A stretch of DNA of 35,605 nucleotides, taken from the IMG/VR virus record IMGVR_UViG_3300027899_000553, positions 1 to 35,605 of that record; one strand, given 5' to 3'. Positions 8,486 to 16,718 of the stretch are shown piece by piece. The stretch comes from a virus. How positions within the stretch are numbered: the first letter of the stretch is position 1; each line of letters starts with the position of its first letter. Below the pieces are notes generated by a model. That model was not told where the DNA came from. It searched no databases and saw nothing but the letters and a program-made list of their open reading frames with translations. The position numbers and the translations under genes are program-made.

Positions 8486-8915
8486 TTTATTGAAAACTTA
8501 TTTGGCATCAACTTTTGCTTATTACTTAAAAGCACACTATTTTCATTGGAACGTCGAAGGTCCAGACTTCGGCGAATTACACGAATTTTTCAGCAACATC
8601 TATGAAGATGCATTTGGAGCAGTAGATCCTATCGCTGAATATATTCGTACCACAGAAGAATACGCACCTGGAAGCCTCTCACGCTTTCATGAATTAACAC
8701 AAATACAGGACCAGACCAAGGTTCCTCGTGCCCGTTTAATGTTAGAAGAATTACTCGCAGATACACAGACCATGATTGATCTAAGCAAACAAGTTTTTGA
8801 TGCTAGTACAGCAGAAGGTCGTGAGGATGTAGCCAATTTTGCTGCTGAGCGCCAAAGTGCTCATGGCAAGTACAGATGGCAATTACGGAGTTATTTGAAA
8901 GACGCAAGGGCATGA
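8475..8915 (+). CDS. Dps-like ferritin-fold protein
   Basis: 146 residues from GTG 8475, close to the length of a short Dps. HFHWNV-type helix A (AHYFHWNVEGPDF) and LHEFF...YEDAFGAVDPIAEYI match the Dps family, which forms DNA-binding, iron-oxidising dodecamers. Ferroxidase positions: H24, H36, D51 and E55 are kept, but S40 stands where Dps usually has Asp. There is no basic N-terminal tail of its own and no capsid-type leader. The start overlaps the preceding short leader gene, so translation is coupled. A phage Dps could protect DNA in the head or bind host DNA; the context favours the virion. Confidence 0.85.
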   Translation: MLADLLKTYLASTFAYYLKAHYFHWNVEGPDFGELHEFFSNIYEDAFGAVDPIAEYIRTTEEYAPGSLSRFHELTQIQDQTKVPRARLMLEELLADTQTMIDLSKQVFDASTAEGREDVANFAAERQSAHGKYRWQLRSYLKDARA

Positions 8916-8918
8916 TCA

Positions 8919-9659
8919 ATGGCACAAGACCATAACAACATTTACACTATTGTAGAGAAGTTGGCTATCCTTGAAGGACGCCTTACTCCTACCACTGTGA
9001 AAAAAGGTCTTAACGCACAACAACAATCAGTGCCGCAAATGCCTGCACTGTTCAAAGCCAAAACACAAAAAATCCTAGGCGGTGACCCTAGCGAAAAGAA
9101 TCCTATGTCAGGTTATGCTGTAGGTGGCTGTGAAGAAAGCATCCGAGAAGATGAAGTAGCCGAAGATGTATTAGATAAAGTTAAAAAATCATTTACAGAC
9201 TTTATTAAAAGTGTAGAAGATAAAATTGAAGATTCTGATATTAAAGAAAAGAAAAACGGCGACAGTGATATCAAGCAAAAAGACAAGCAAGATCGAGATC
9301 TCGTTGCTAAAGATGATCACGAAATTGATCCTCCAGAATTTGACTCTGACGTTGAAGAAGGCGAAGATAACGAAGACGATCAACAAGACTTACCTAGCGA
9401 CTATGCTTATCAACGTGGCGAAAGCCCGTATGATGCACCAGAACCACAAACAGAATCGGCACCAGTTAAAACTTTAACTAACGAATGTGGTCTATGGGAA
9501 ATGCATGGTAACGAGCGTGACGGATTTGAAGTTCGCCGTGCTGGACGTAGCTTACCTACTAGATTTAAAAACCTTGACCAAGCCCAAATGGCCGTGGAAA
9601 TGTTTGCACATCACCGTCGTAAATCCGACGAGTCACAAGATTACATGGAAGAACGATAA
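8919..9659 (+). CDS. Acidic putative virion protein with possible processing site
   Basis: 246 residues, starting three bases after the Dps-like stop. The N-terminus contains KLAILEGRLTP, with I17-L18-E19 as a possible protease site, followed by a segment with HPMSGYAVGG-like character (PMSGYAVGG). The middle (about 75-170) is very rich in Asp, Glu and Lys and probably disordered. The C-terminal 60 residues form a small module (LWEMHGNERDGFEVRRAGR, then a helix ending in RRK) that resembles the W-starting modules of the large neighbours. Unknown function; possibly an internal head or scaffold-associated protein. Confidence 0.75.
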   Translation: MAQDHNNIYTIVEKLAILEGRLTPTTVKKGLNAQQQSVPQMPALFKAKTQKILGGDPSEKNPMSGYAVGGCEESIREDEVAEDVLDKVKKSFTDFIKSVEDKIEDSDIKEKKNGDSDIKQKDKQDRDLVAKDDHEIDPPEFDSDVEEGEDNEDDQQDLPSDYAYQRGESPYDAPEPQTESAPVKTLTNECGLWEMHGNERDGFEVRRAGRSLPTRFKNLDQAQMAVEMFAHHRRKSDESQDYMEER

Positions 9660-9661
9660 AA

Positions 9662-12286
9662 ATGTTTGCATTAGACCTATTCAACAACGATTATGAACGA
9701 CGCCTTGCAGAAGGTGCTGTTGACCAATTAGAACAACGTCGCATTGACGACTTGGCTATGAAAATGGACGACTTGGTTGCTCGTGCAAAACAGGTTAAAG
9801 ATCCTGAACACAAGGCTGCATTGGTCAAAGAATTCCAAAAAGTTAAAGCTGAACGTGACAGTTATTTCAAAATCAAAGATGAAGGCATGGGTTATGGCGG
9901 TTTAGGGGAAGAGAATGTTAACGAAGGCGCAATGAAAGACATGCTGTGGGATATGTGTGAACGTATGGAACGCGACGAGTTTATCAATCATTGTGTAAGC
10001 GAATGGGGATGGGATCCAGTTGAAATGGGCGAATTCTGGGACAGCATCAACGGTCCTTTAGACGAAGTTGGAATTGGGCAAGACATTGTTAATCGAACAG
10101 AAAAGATGGCTCGTGCAACTCCTAGTACTCCTGCAGGCAAAGTAGCAAGCACAGTTAAGAATGCCGCCAAGTGGTTAGCTGGCAAAGGTGGTCCTGGTAA
10201 AGAAGGCCCAACATACGAAGGTAAGGATGGTGCATGGCAAACAGAAACTCCATGGAAAGAAACTCCCAAGGCTAAATCTGGCAAGCCTGTGGATCCACGC
10301 GGTGAAGTAACACATCTCAGTGATGTTGCCCGTCGTGAAGCTGTATTAAAAGCACAAGCTCAAAAAAAAAATCCCAACAAATTAGACGAAAGTCAACAGT
10401 TACATCAAGGTGATCCTATTGTGGTCACGGCACCCAACGAATTTGAAGGTGCTACAGGTGAGATTTATGAGTTTAGCCCAAGTGGTAAGTTTGTTATTGT
10501 TGACTTATACAATCATGGTAAACACAGTATGCACTTATCAGATGTTGAATACAATCAATATGCTGATGATCAAGATGAAGATGATTGGTACGACGAAGAA
10601 GATACCATGGAAGGTTGGCAGGACTTTAATAAGGTAGAGCCATATGCTGTATGTTTGGCTGGCAAGCCAGTTAAAAAGTTTGACTACTATGAACAAGCTC
10701 GTCGCTTCCACGATAACTGGAAACAGAAGTTATACCGTGAAGGCAACAAAGAAAAAGCAGACAAGATTACACTGATGCCGCTAAATCTTGATGAAGGCAA
10801 GTGGGATTATCCAAAAAGTATGACCACCATACCAAAATATGACAAAGACGCCGATGATTATTTGGCTCTACATCAAGGTGCAAAATTTGCTAGAAAAAAC
10901 AAAGAAGATAGAAAAGAGTGGCGCAAGGCAGCAAAAGCACAGGCACATAAAGATTTAATGACTGGCAAAAAAGATGTAGCGGAAGCAGGGTCGCCAGCAC
11001 AGCAGGCCGCTATTGCAATCGCTATGAAAAAAGCTGGCAAGAAGCCTAAGTCAGTAGATGAGGATTTTAATACTGCCTCATTGGGCGACGCAGAATGTCC
11101 CAAATGTCATCAACATGATTTATCATGGGAAGAACGCACTCAGCATGTAAGTTGCAGAAATTGCGGATCAAAATTTAAAGAAAGTGGTAAAGAAATAAAA
11201 CAAGTAGACGAACTTGATGCCAGCACATTAAAAAGTTATGCAGACAAGCGTGGCGCACAAGTTGCCGCAATGCAAGCAGACAATCCTAATCCTACTACAG
11301 GTAGTAAAGAGTGGATTCAACAAGCTGTACCAGCACAGCAAGTAAGTCTTGCAAAGCGTAAGATTGCTCGTAAAGAGCGGCAAGCAGGCGTAACCGAAGA
11401 CACAGGCAGTTGGATTGTGTATGATCCAGAGACTCGACAAATCAAGAAGCGTTTTAAGACACACACAGCCGGCAAGAGTTATGCCAAGGTACACGGTTTA
11501 GGATTTGCTAGTAGTGAATACTACTTTGACAATATTAAAGAAAAAGCTGTAGCGGAGGGGCAACAACCAATGAATCGTAATGCTGTAATACAAAAACTTG
11601 AAGCTATCTATACCAAACTATACCAAGACGAAGATCCAGAAAGTTATGATCTTCCTGCGGCAGTTGATTACTGGCACAGTTTGCCCGCAGATCAACTTGC
11701 TATGGAATTTGAAGATGCCATTGATAGATTAAAACAATCACGTGGTAGTATTGATGAAGCACAAACAGATTATCAAAAACGTCGTGCTCGTGAGCGTGAT
11801 GTAGATGCTGGTCGTCCAGTAAAGCCATTGCCACGTAACCCACAAACTGACTATGCTCGTAAACGTGCCAAAGACAAGCGTGATATGGAACTTGGTGAAG
11901 ACGAGGTCGATGATTTTGTCAAAGCCGGTGGTAAGATTACCTACGGTAAACCACAAAAAGGGCCACGCCGTCCAGGACTAAGTTTGGCCAGTCGCCACAT
12001 CGGCGGTGGTGGTGATAAGATGAAGCCAAGTCGCACAGGCCGTGCAGGTGCAGCAATAGGCGGTAAGCCAGTCGGCATTAAAGAAGAACAAGATAACTCT
12101 GGAGTAGAACGTGCTATCCTTAATCGTATCATGGTTGCACATACAGACTTGTTAAAACAGTTTGGTCCACAAAAAGTTATGCAAGCCGCGGAAGAAGTTG
12201 CTTACAATGTAGGCGATGTAGATGAAATTGGCACCAGTGATGTTAGTGCTTATGTCAATCAAGTTCGACAAATTCTTGGTGCCTAA
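9662..12286 (+). CDS. Large multi-module protein, candidate head polyprotein
   Basis: 874 residues with no enzyme domain recognised. Short modules follow one another: helical N-terminus 1-80; acidic helical 85-130; KOW/SH3-like strands 247-297; PYAVCLAGKP module 326-374; Ala/Lys helix 442-462; a zinc ribbon (C479, C482, C498, C501); LDASTLKSYADKR module 518-575; WIVYDPETRQIKKRF module 584-625; acidic helix 640-690; Lys/Arg-rich 700-800; final helical 810-874. Sites of the form (L/I/V)-x-E occur at many junctions: 15-17, 133-135, 241-243, 376-378, 439-441, 465-467, 515-517, 577-579, 630-632, 697-699 and 806-808. The T4 prohead protease gp21 cleaves after (L/I)-x-E, so processing into small internal head proteins is a plausible inference. 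Confidence 0.8.
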   Translation: MFALDLFNNDYERRLAEGAVDQLEQRRIDDLAMKMDDLVARAKQVKDPEHKAALVKEFQKVKAERDSYFKIKDEGMGYGGLGEENVNEGAMKDMLWDMCERMERDEFINHCVSEWGWDPVEMGEFWDSINGPLDEVGIGQDIVNRTEKMARATPSTPAGKVASTVKNAAKWLAGKGGPGKEGPTYEGKDGAWQTETPWKETPKAKSGKPVDPRGEVTHLSDVARREAVLKAQAQKKNPNKLDESQQLHQGDPIVVTAPNEFEGATGEIYEFSPSGKFVIVDLYNHGKHSMHLSDVEYNQYADDQDEDDWYDEEDTMEGWQDFNKVEPYAVCLAGKPVKKFDYYEQARRFHDNWKQKLYREGNKEKADKITLMPLNLDEGKWDYPKSMTTIPKYDKDADDYLALHQGAKFARKNKEDRKEWRKAAKAQAHKDLMTGKKDVAEAGSPAQQAAIAIAMKKAGKKPKSVDEDFNTASLGDAECPKCHQHDLSWEERTQHVSCRNCGSKFKESGKEIKQVDELDASTLKSYADKRGAQVAAMQADNPNPTTGSKEWIQQAVPAQQVSLAKRKIARKERQAGVTEDTGSWIVYDPETRQIKKRFKTHTAGKSYAKVHGLGFASSEYYFDNIKEKAVAEGQQPMNRNAVIQKLEAIYTKLYQDEDPESYDLPAAVDYWHSLPADQLAMEFEDAIDRLKQSRGSIDEAQTDYQKRRARERDVDAGRPVKPLPRNPQTDYARKRAKDKRDMELGEDEVDDFVKAGGKITYGKPQKGPRRPGLSLASRHIGGGGDKMKPSRTGRAGAAIGGKPVGIKEEQDNSGVERAILNRIMVAHTDLLKQFGPQKVMQAAEEVAYNVGDVDEIGTSDVSAYVNQVRQILGA

Positions 12287-12924
12287 TGCGGGCTAGCGAC
12301 TTTGAAATTCGCAATCATGACAAACTAGACAATATTCTAGTACGTCTTTGTGAAATGGTAATCCAAGGTCAAAAACGAGATCCTGCAGAATATGGCATGG
12401 TAGCCGCAGCTGTATTAGATCCTGACAACAACTGTGTGGCTGCATTAAATTATCGTAACAATCAAGGTGATGTGCATGGTGAACGGGCCGCAATAGATGC
12501 TTATCACGATCGTTTTGGTGAGATACCCGAAGGTAGTATTATCCTAACCACCTGTAGTCCTTGCACCGAGCCCATGCTAGATCGTGTAGGATCGAGTTGC
12601 CAAGATTTGATTAATAGTACACCAGTGCATAAAGTTTACGCTGGTTACAGAGATCCTAGCCAACAGACTGAAGCTGGCGACAAAACATACCACTTAGAAA
12701 TTACCGGCAATAAAAAAATACAAGCACTATGTCAAGCCTTTGCTGGTACTTGGCTCAAAGATGAATTAAACGAACTGAGTTTCTTAGGTAGCCCATGCAC
12801 CAAAGACTGCTCAGGTCATCGTGCTGGTTATGCCTGGAGTCAAAGCAAAGGTGGACGTGTTGCACAAAGTCCATTTAGCCCAAGTTTTAATAATGGTAGT
12901 CAACTTCATGTGGACGGTAAGTAA
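12286..12924 (+). CDS. Nucleotide/nucleic-acid deaminase-fold protein with Cys-rich C-terminal module
   Basis: 212 residues, TAATG overlap with the previous gene. Residues 15-145 carry the zinc deaminase signature: H64-G-E66 and, later, C90-S-P-C93, with alternating strands and helices, as in CDA/dCMP or RibD-type deaminases. A linker L161-N162-E163 precedes a small module SFLGSPCTKDCSGHRAGY (C171, C175). The start MRASDF resembles the leader of the neighbours, but no I-x-E is present. The substrate is unknown; a packaged deaminase acting on host nucleic acid or nucleotides is speculation. Confidence 0.75.
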   Translation: MRASDFEIRNHDKLDNILVRLCEMVIQGQKRDPAEYGMVAAAVLDPDNNCVAALNYRNNQGDVHGERAAIDAYHDRFGEIPEGSIILTTCSPCTEPMLDRVGSSCQDLINSTPVHKVYAGYRDPSQQTEAGDKTYHLEITGNKKIQALCQAFAGTWLKDELNELSFLGSPCTKDCSGHRAGYAWSQSKGGRVAQSPFSPSFNNGSQLHVDGK

Positions 12925-12928
12925 GCAT

Positions 12929-13006
12929 ATGGAAGAAAATCAATACCCAGTATACCCTGAGGACAACAGTAGTGATTACCCAAGAAATCCTTACGCACCA
13001 GTCTGA
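12929..13006 (+). CDS. Possible 25-residue peptide
   Basis: ATG 12929 opens a 25-codon frame rich in Pro, Tyr and acidic residues (MEENQYPVYPEDNSSDYP). It fills the gap between the deaminase and the methyltransferase and overlaps the start of the latter, which would allow coupling to its GTG start. No good ribosome binding site is seen. It could be chance. Confidence 0.3.
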   Translation: MEENQYPVYPEDNSSDYPRNPYAPV

Positions 13007-13562
13007 GTTAGCAGAATCTAGCGGCTATAGTCTAGCGGGCAGTTTTACCCGTGATCTCATAGCCAGTAAAGTTTGGTTGCTACAAGAACTAGAAAAAATA
13101 CAACAGCACTACACCACCATGTATATCTTAGGATCATGGTATGGCAATTTAGCTGTGTATATGAAGCTACAACCTACTGTTGATGTGGACCAAATTATTA
13201 ATGTAGAAATTAATGTAGAAATGTTAGACACTAGTCAAAGTATTCTAGATCGAGTTGGTGCTACAAACGTCAAATACATGTTGGCCGACGCTAATAAGTT
13301 AGACTACCGACAGTTAGGTAGTGCAGGTGTAGTGGTCAATACCAGTCTAACCGAAATGCATCAAAAGGAATGGTTTGAACATATACCCAAAGGAACATTG
13401 GTTGCAATGCAGGCCCGAAATCAAGATCCTGGTGTTGAATATCACAGTGCTCAAGATATACAACGCAGATATCCTTTAAGTCAAGTCATATATCACGGTA
13501 GTATACAACTTAAAGATCCCCAAACAGAATACACACGTTATATGATCATTGGCGTGAAATAG
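12972..13562 (+). CDS. Class I SAM-dependent methyltransferase-like protein
   Basis: 196 residues from GTG 12972, the first usable start after an in-frame stop at 12918-12920. Motif I is YILGSWYGNL (G54, G58), the acidic end of strand 2 is E79 in NVEI, a D/N motif follows (LADANKLDY), and VVNTSLTEM (N123) corresponds to the motif IV region. This is the Rossmann-like methyltransferase order. Length is short but complete for a catalytic core. Substrate unknown. It closes the virion-type block and ends before a 166-base gap that carries the next promoter. Confidence 0.75.
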   Translation: MITQEILTHQSELAESSGYSLAGSFTRDLIASKVWLLQELEKIQQHYTTMYILGSWYGNLAVYMKLQPTVDVDQIINVEINVEMLDTSQSILDRVGATNVKYMLADANKLDYRQLGSAGVVVNTSLTEMHQKEWFEHIPKGTLVAMQARNQDPGVEYHSAQDIQRRYPLSQVIYHGSIQLKDPQTEYTRYMIIGVK

Positions 13563-13648
13563 AATACACTACCTTAGGACCTTATGGTTACTGGTGTATG
13601 CCCGGCTGCTGGGCTAGTTATTATGGGAGTCGTGCCCCGGAATGGTAA
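13514..13648 (+). other. Open frame without start codon, aromatic/Cys-rich (possible remnant or small gene)
   Basis: After TAA at 13511-13513 a frame stays open to TAA at 13646-13648. Its end reads GPYGYWCMPGCWASYYGSR and then APEW, a composition (Trp, Tyr, Cys, Gly) unlike noncoding translation. The only ATG is at 13598. Another frame has ATG 13584 preceded by TAGGA and could make a 24-residue hydrophobic peptide. Either may be expressed, or this is the 3' remnant of a lost gene. Confidence 0.35.
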
Positions 13649-13675
13649 CTTAAAGTGAGCTTTACCAAAATACTC

Positions 13676-13703
13676 TTGCTTTTTCTAAATAATACTGTAT
13701 AAT
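13676..13703 (+). promoter_or_regulatory. Sigma70 promoter with nested CTAAATA box
   Basis: TTGCTT (13676-13681), a 16-base spacer and TATAAT (13698-13703) precede the DsbA-like gene. CTAAATA (13685-13691) sits inside the spacer. The leader carries AGGAGA (13718-13723), five bases from the ATG. Host-type transcription is likely; the nested box may add late transcription. Confidence 0.75.
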
Positions 13704-13728
13704 AGTAAAACTTACTCAGGAGATTTAT

Positions 13729-13992
13729 ATGTCAAACAATCGCGTATTTTCAGCAGACCAAACTAACAAACTTAATCAAGTAATCAACGAAGGCATGCAG
13801 GTCATGCACGAAATTGAAACACTCACAGGCGGACTTAACGATACTGTCAAGGCCATTGCAGAAGAATTAGATATCAAACCAAACATTCTTAAAAAGGCAA
13901 TCAAGTTAGCACACAAATCTGAATTCGGTCGTGAACAACAGGATCACGAATTGCTTGAACAAATTTTGGTCACTGTAGGCAAAACATTATAA
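13729..13992 (+). CDS. dsbA: DsbA-like double-stranded DNA-binding protein
   Basis: 87 residues, close to the 89 of T4 DsbA, which binds dsDNA near late promoters. The protein is almost all helical, with a hydrophobic and charged core (TGGLNDTVKAIAEELDIKP, then ILKKAIKLAHKSEFG) and an acidic C-terminal helix. The GLNDTVKAIAEELDI...LKKAIKLAHK pattern is that of the dsDNA-binding proteins annotated in T4-like phages. It has its own promoter and a strong Shine-Dalgarno sequence, and lies just upstream of the polymerase gene. Identity by pattern and length only. Confidence 0.65.
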   Translation: MSNNRVFSADQTNKLNQVINEGMQVMHEIETLTGGLNDTVKAIAEELDIKPNILKKAIKLAHKSEFGREQQDHELLEQILVTVGKTL

Positions 13993-13995
13993 GTA

Positions 13996-14018
13996 GTAGT
14001 ATGAGTCGCTCACACTAC
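13996..14018 (+). promoter_or_regulatory. Hairpin in polymerase leader
   Basis: GTAGTATGAG and CTCACACTAC form a ten-position stem with one A-C mismatch and a TCG loop. It lies right after the DsbA-like stop and has no T-run, so it is not a terminator. It could stabilise or process the mRNA between the two genes. Confidence 0.5.
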
Positions 14019-14029
14019 GAGCATGAATC

Positions 14030-14053
14030 ATGGCTAACCGGCCATAAACGGAG
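14030..14053 (+). promoter_or_regulatory. Candidate translational operator and RBS of the DNA polymerase
   Basis: ATGGC (14030-14034) and GCCAT (14041-14045) form a 5-bp stem with a six-base loop directly upstream of the Shine-Dalgarno sequence ACGGAG (14048-14053), which serves the TTG start at 14060. T4 and RB69 gp43 repress their own translation by binding a small hairpin at the same place. The similarity is of position and shape, not of loop sequence. Confidence 0.4.
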
Positions 14054-14059
14054 AAAAAT

Positions 14060-16717
14060 TTGAGTTATATAGATGCACTTTTCGATCGCGAACACGATCG
14101 CATACATGTAGTTGAACGGAGAGATGGTCGTCGATGCTATCAAGAATATCCGGCCAACTACATTTTTTATTACGAGGATCCTCGTGGTAAATTCCTAAGC
14201 CTATTTGGCACCCCGGTTAGCAGATTCAGCACACGCAACAACAAAGAGTTTCGCAAAGAAATTCGCATACAGTCGGGCAAGCAACTGTATGAGTCGGACA
14301 TTAATCCAATTTTTCGTTGTTTAGAAGACAACTATAAAGGTCAAGACGGTCCCAAGTTAAACGTAGCATTCTTTGACATTGAGGTAGACTTTGACCCAGA
14401 ACGTGGATTCAGCCCAACAACAGATCCATTTAATGCTATTACGGCTATTAGTGTTTATCTACAATGGCTAGAGCAAATGGTCACCCTGGTTGTTCCGCCT
14501 AAACACATGAGTCGTGAGACTGCAGACGAAATTGCTCGAGAGTTTGAAAACTGTATCATCTTTGAACGTGAGGATGAAATGTTAAAAACATTCTTGGATT
14601 TAATCGAAGATGCAGATGCAATTTCAGGTTGGAACAGTGAAGGCTATGATATACCCTATACAGTAAATCGTGTTACTCGCATTCTGAGCAAAGATGATAC
14701 ACGCAGATTCTGTTTATGGAATCAGTATCCTAAGAAGCGTATGTTTGAACGTTTTGGTGCAGAGAACGAAACCTATGACTTGATTGGTCGTGTACACATG
14801 GACTATATGCAACTGTATCGCAAGTACACATACGAAGAACGTCATAGTTATAGTTTGGATGCTATTGCTGAATACGAGCTCCAAGAAACCAAGACAGTGT
14901 TTGAAGGTACCTTAGATCAACTGTACAATCAAAACTTCAAAAAGTTTATTGAATACAACAGACAAGATACAATGATTCTGGCCAAGCTGGACAAGAAACT
15001 AAAATTCTTAGACCTCGCCAATACTCTAGCACATGAGAATACTGTGCTACTACAAACCACAATGGGTGCTGTGGCTGTAACTGAACAGGCCATTATTAAC
15101 GAAGCACACGAACGTGGCATGGTTGTGCCCAATCGTAAAGAACGTTATAGTGATGATGATACTGCGGCTGCAGGTGCGTATGTTGCATTTCCTAAAAAAG
15201 GCATTCATGAGTATGTAGGGTCAATAGACATTAACTCACTGTATCCATCAGCAATTCGTGCATTGAATATGGGGCCAGAAACAATTGTAGGGCAACTTAG
15301 ACCTGTAATGACCGAACGTTATATCAGCGATAAAATGCGTAACGGTAGTAGTTTTGCTGGAGCATGGGAAGGCTTGTTTGGGTCGCTAGAGTACGAAGCA
15401 GTTATGCATACTGAGGTCGGCACAGAAATTACCATAGACTGGAAAGATGGTGAAGAGTCAGTACACAGTGCTGCTGATGTGTGGAAAATTATATTTGACA
15501 ACAACAATCCTTGGATGCTGAGTGCAAATGGCACAATCTTTACCTTTGAGAAAGAAGCTGTCATTCCTGGGTTGTTAAAACGCTGGTACGCCGAGCGTAA
15601 AGAAATGCAGGCCAAACTTAAAGAATGTACAAATGCAGACGACGAAGAATATTGGGACAAACGACAACTGGTCAAGAAGATCAACCTTAATAGCTTGTAT
15701 GGTGCTATCCTTAACCCTGGTTGCCGCTTTTTTGATAAGCGTATTGGACAATCTACCACACTAACAGGTCGTGCTATTGCCAAACACATGGATGCTTATG
15801 TAAACGAATGTATCACCGGTGTGTATGATCACGTGGGCGAGGCAATCATTTATGGTGATACAGACTCGTGCTATTTTACTGCATACCCTGTGCTACAAAA
15901 AGAAATAGAAGCAGGCAACATGAGCTGGAATCGAGAGATTGCTGTACAACTGTACAATAGTATTGCTGATCAAGTAAATGAAAGTTTTCCAGGTTTTATG
16001 GAACAGGCATTCCATGTGCCAAGAGAAATGGGCGAAGTGATCAAAGGCGGTCGAGAGATTGTTGCCAGCAAAGGTTTGTTCATTACCAAGAAACGTTATG
16101 CGGTCATGTACTACGACAAAGAAAACAAACGTATAGACACACATGGTAGTCCAGGCAAAGTAAAAGCCATGGGCCTTGATCTGAAACGCAGTGACACTCC
16201 TAAGGTTATTCAAGAATTCTTAAGTGAGATTCTCAACGATGTGTTGATTGGTGCTACTCGCGAACAAATTATTGAAAAAATCCGTGAGTTTAAATATATT
16301 TTCAAAGAGCGCCCAGGTTGGGAAAAAGGGTCACCCAAGCGTGTAAACAATTTGACCAAGTATGCCAAAGAAGAAGAACGCCTGGGCAAAGCCAACATGC
16401 CAGGACATGTTCGTGCGGCAATCAACTGGAACAATCTACGCAAGATGAACAGTGACAAGTACAGTATGCAGATCGTGGATGGCATGAAGACCATTGTATG
16501 CAAACTTAAATCTAATCCCCTAGGCTGGACCAGTATTGGATACCCCACAGACGAAACTCACTTACCACAATGGTTTAAAGAACTTCCGTTTGCTGATAGT
16601 GAAATGGAAGCTACAGTAGTAGATCAAAAGTTAGATAATCTATTGAGTGTATTAGAATGGGATTTAGCATCAGCTACTAACACAGAAAACACATTCCAAA
16701 CTTTATTTGAGTGGTAA
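14060..16717 (+). CDS. 43: Family B DNA polymerase (T4 gp43 type)
   Basis: 885 residues from TTG 14060, six bases after ACGGAG. It is the replicative DNA polymerase with 3'-5' proofreading. Exonuclease motifs: D106-I-E108 (Exo I), GWNSEGYDIPY with N192 and D197 (Exo II), EYNRQD with D303 (Exo III). Polymerase motifs: DINSLYPS from D390 (motif A), KKINLNSLYG around 539-548 (motif B), YGDTDS with D600 and D602 (motif C). All catalytic acids are present, so it is probably active. The C-terminus ends FQTLFEW, resembling the hydrophobic clamp-binding tail of gp43. T4 gp43 is 898 residues. The N-terminal domain is shorter and diverged. Confidence 0.97.
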   Translation: MSYIDALFDREHDRIHVVERRDGRRCYQEYPANYIFYYEDPRGKFLSLFGTPVSRFSTRNNKEFRKEIRIQSGKQLYESDINPIFRCLEDNYKGQDGPKLNVAFFDIEVDFDPERGFSPTTDPFNAITAISVYLQWLEQMVTLVVPPKHMSRETADEIAREFENCIIFEREDEMLKTFLDLIEDADAISGWNSEGYDIPYTVNRVTRILSKDDTRRFCLWNQYPKKRMFERFGAENETYDLIGRVHMDYMQLYRKYTYEERHSYSLDAIAEYELQETKTVFEGTLDQLYNQNFKKFIEYNRQDTMILAKLDKKLKFLDLANTLAHENTVLLQTTMGAVAVTEQAIINEAHERGMVVPNRKERYSDDDTAAAGAYVAFPKKGIHEYVGSIDINSLYPSAIRALNMGPETIVGQLRPVMTERYISDKMRNGSSFAGAWEGLFGSLEYEAVMHTEVGTEITIDWKDGEESVHSAADVWKIIFDNNNPWMLSANGTIFTFEKEAVIPGLLKRWYAERKEMQAKLKECTNADDEEYWDKRQLVKKINLNSLYGAILNPGCRFFDKRIGQSTTLTGRAIAKHMDAYVNECITGVYDHVGEAIIYGDTDSCYFTAYPVLQKEIEAGNMSWNREIAVQLYNSIADQVNESFPGFMEQAFHVPREMGEVIKGGREIVASKGLFITKKRYAVMYYDKENKRIDTHGSPGKVKAMGLDLKRSDTPKVIQEFLSEILNDVLIGATREQIIEKIREFKYIFKERPGWEKGSPKRVNNLTKYAKEEERLGKANMPGHVRAAINWNNLRKMNSDKYSMQIVDGMKTIVCKLKSNPLGWTSIGYPTDETHLPQWFKELPFADSEMEATVVDQKLDNLLSVLEWDLASATNTENTFQTLFEW

Positions 16718-16718
16718 T

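Noticed and set aside
13674-13703. MotA box (middle promoter) at TTGCTT
   Set aside because: Spacing of 16 bases to TATAAT fits a -35 element; a T4 MotA box lies about 12 bases from the -10.
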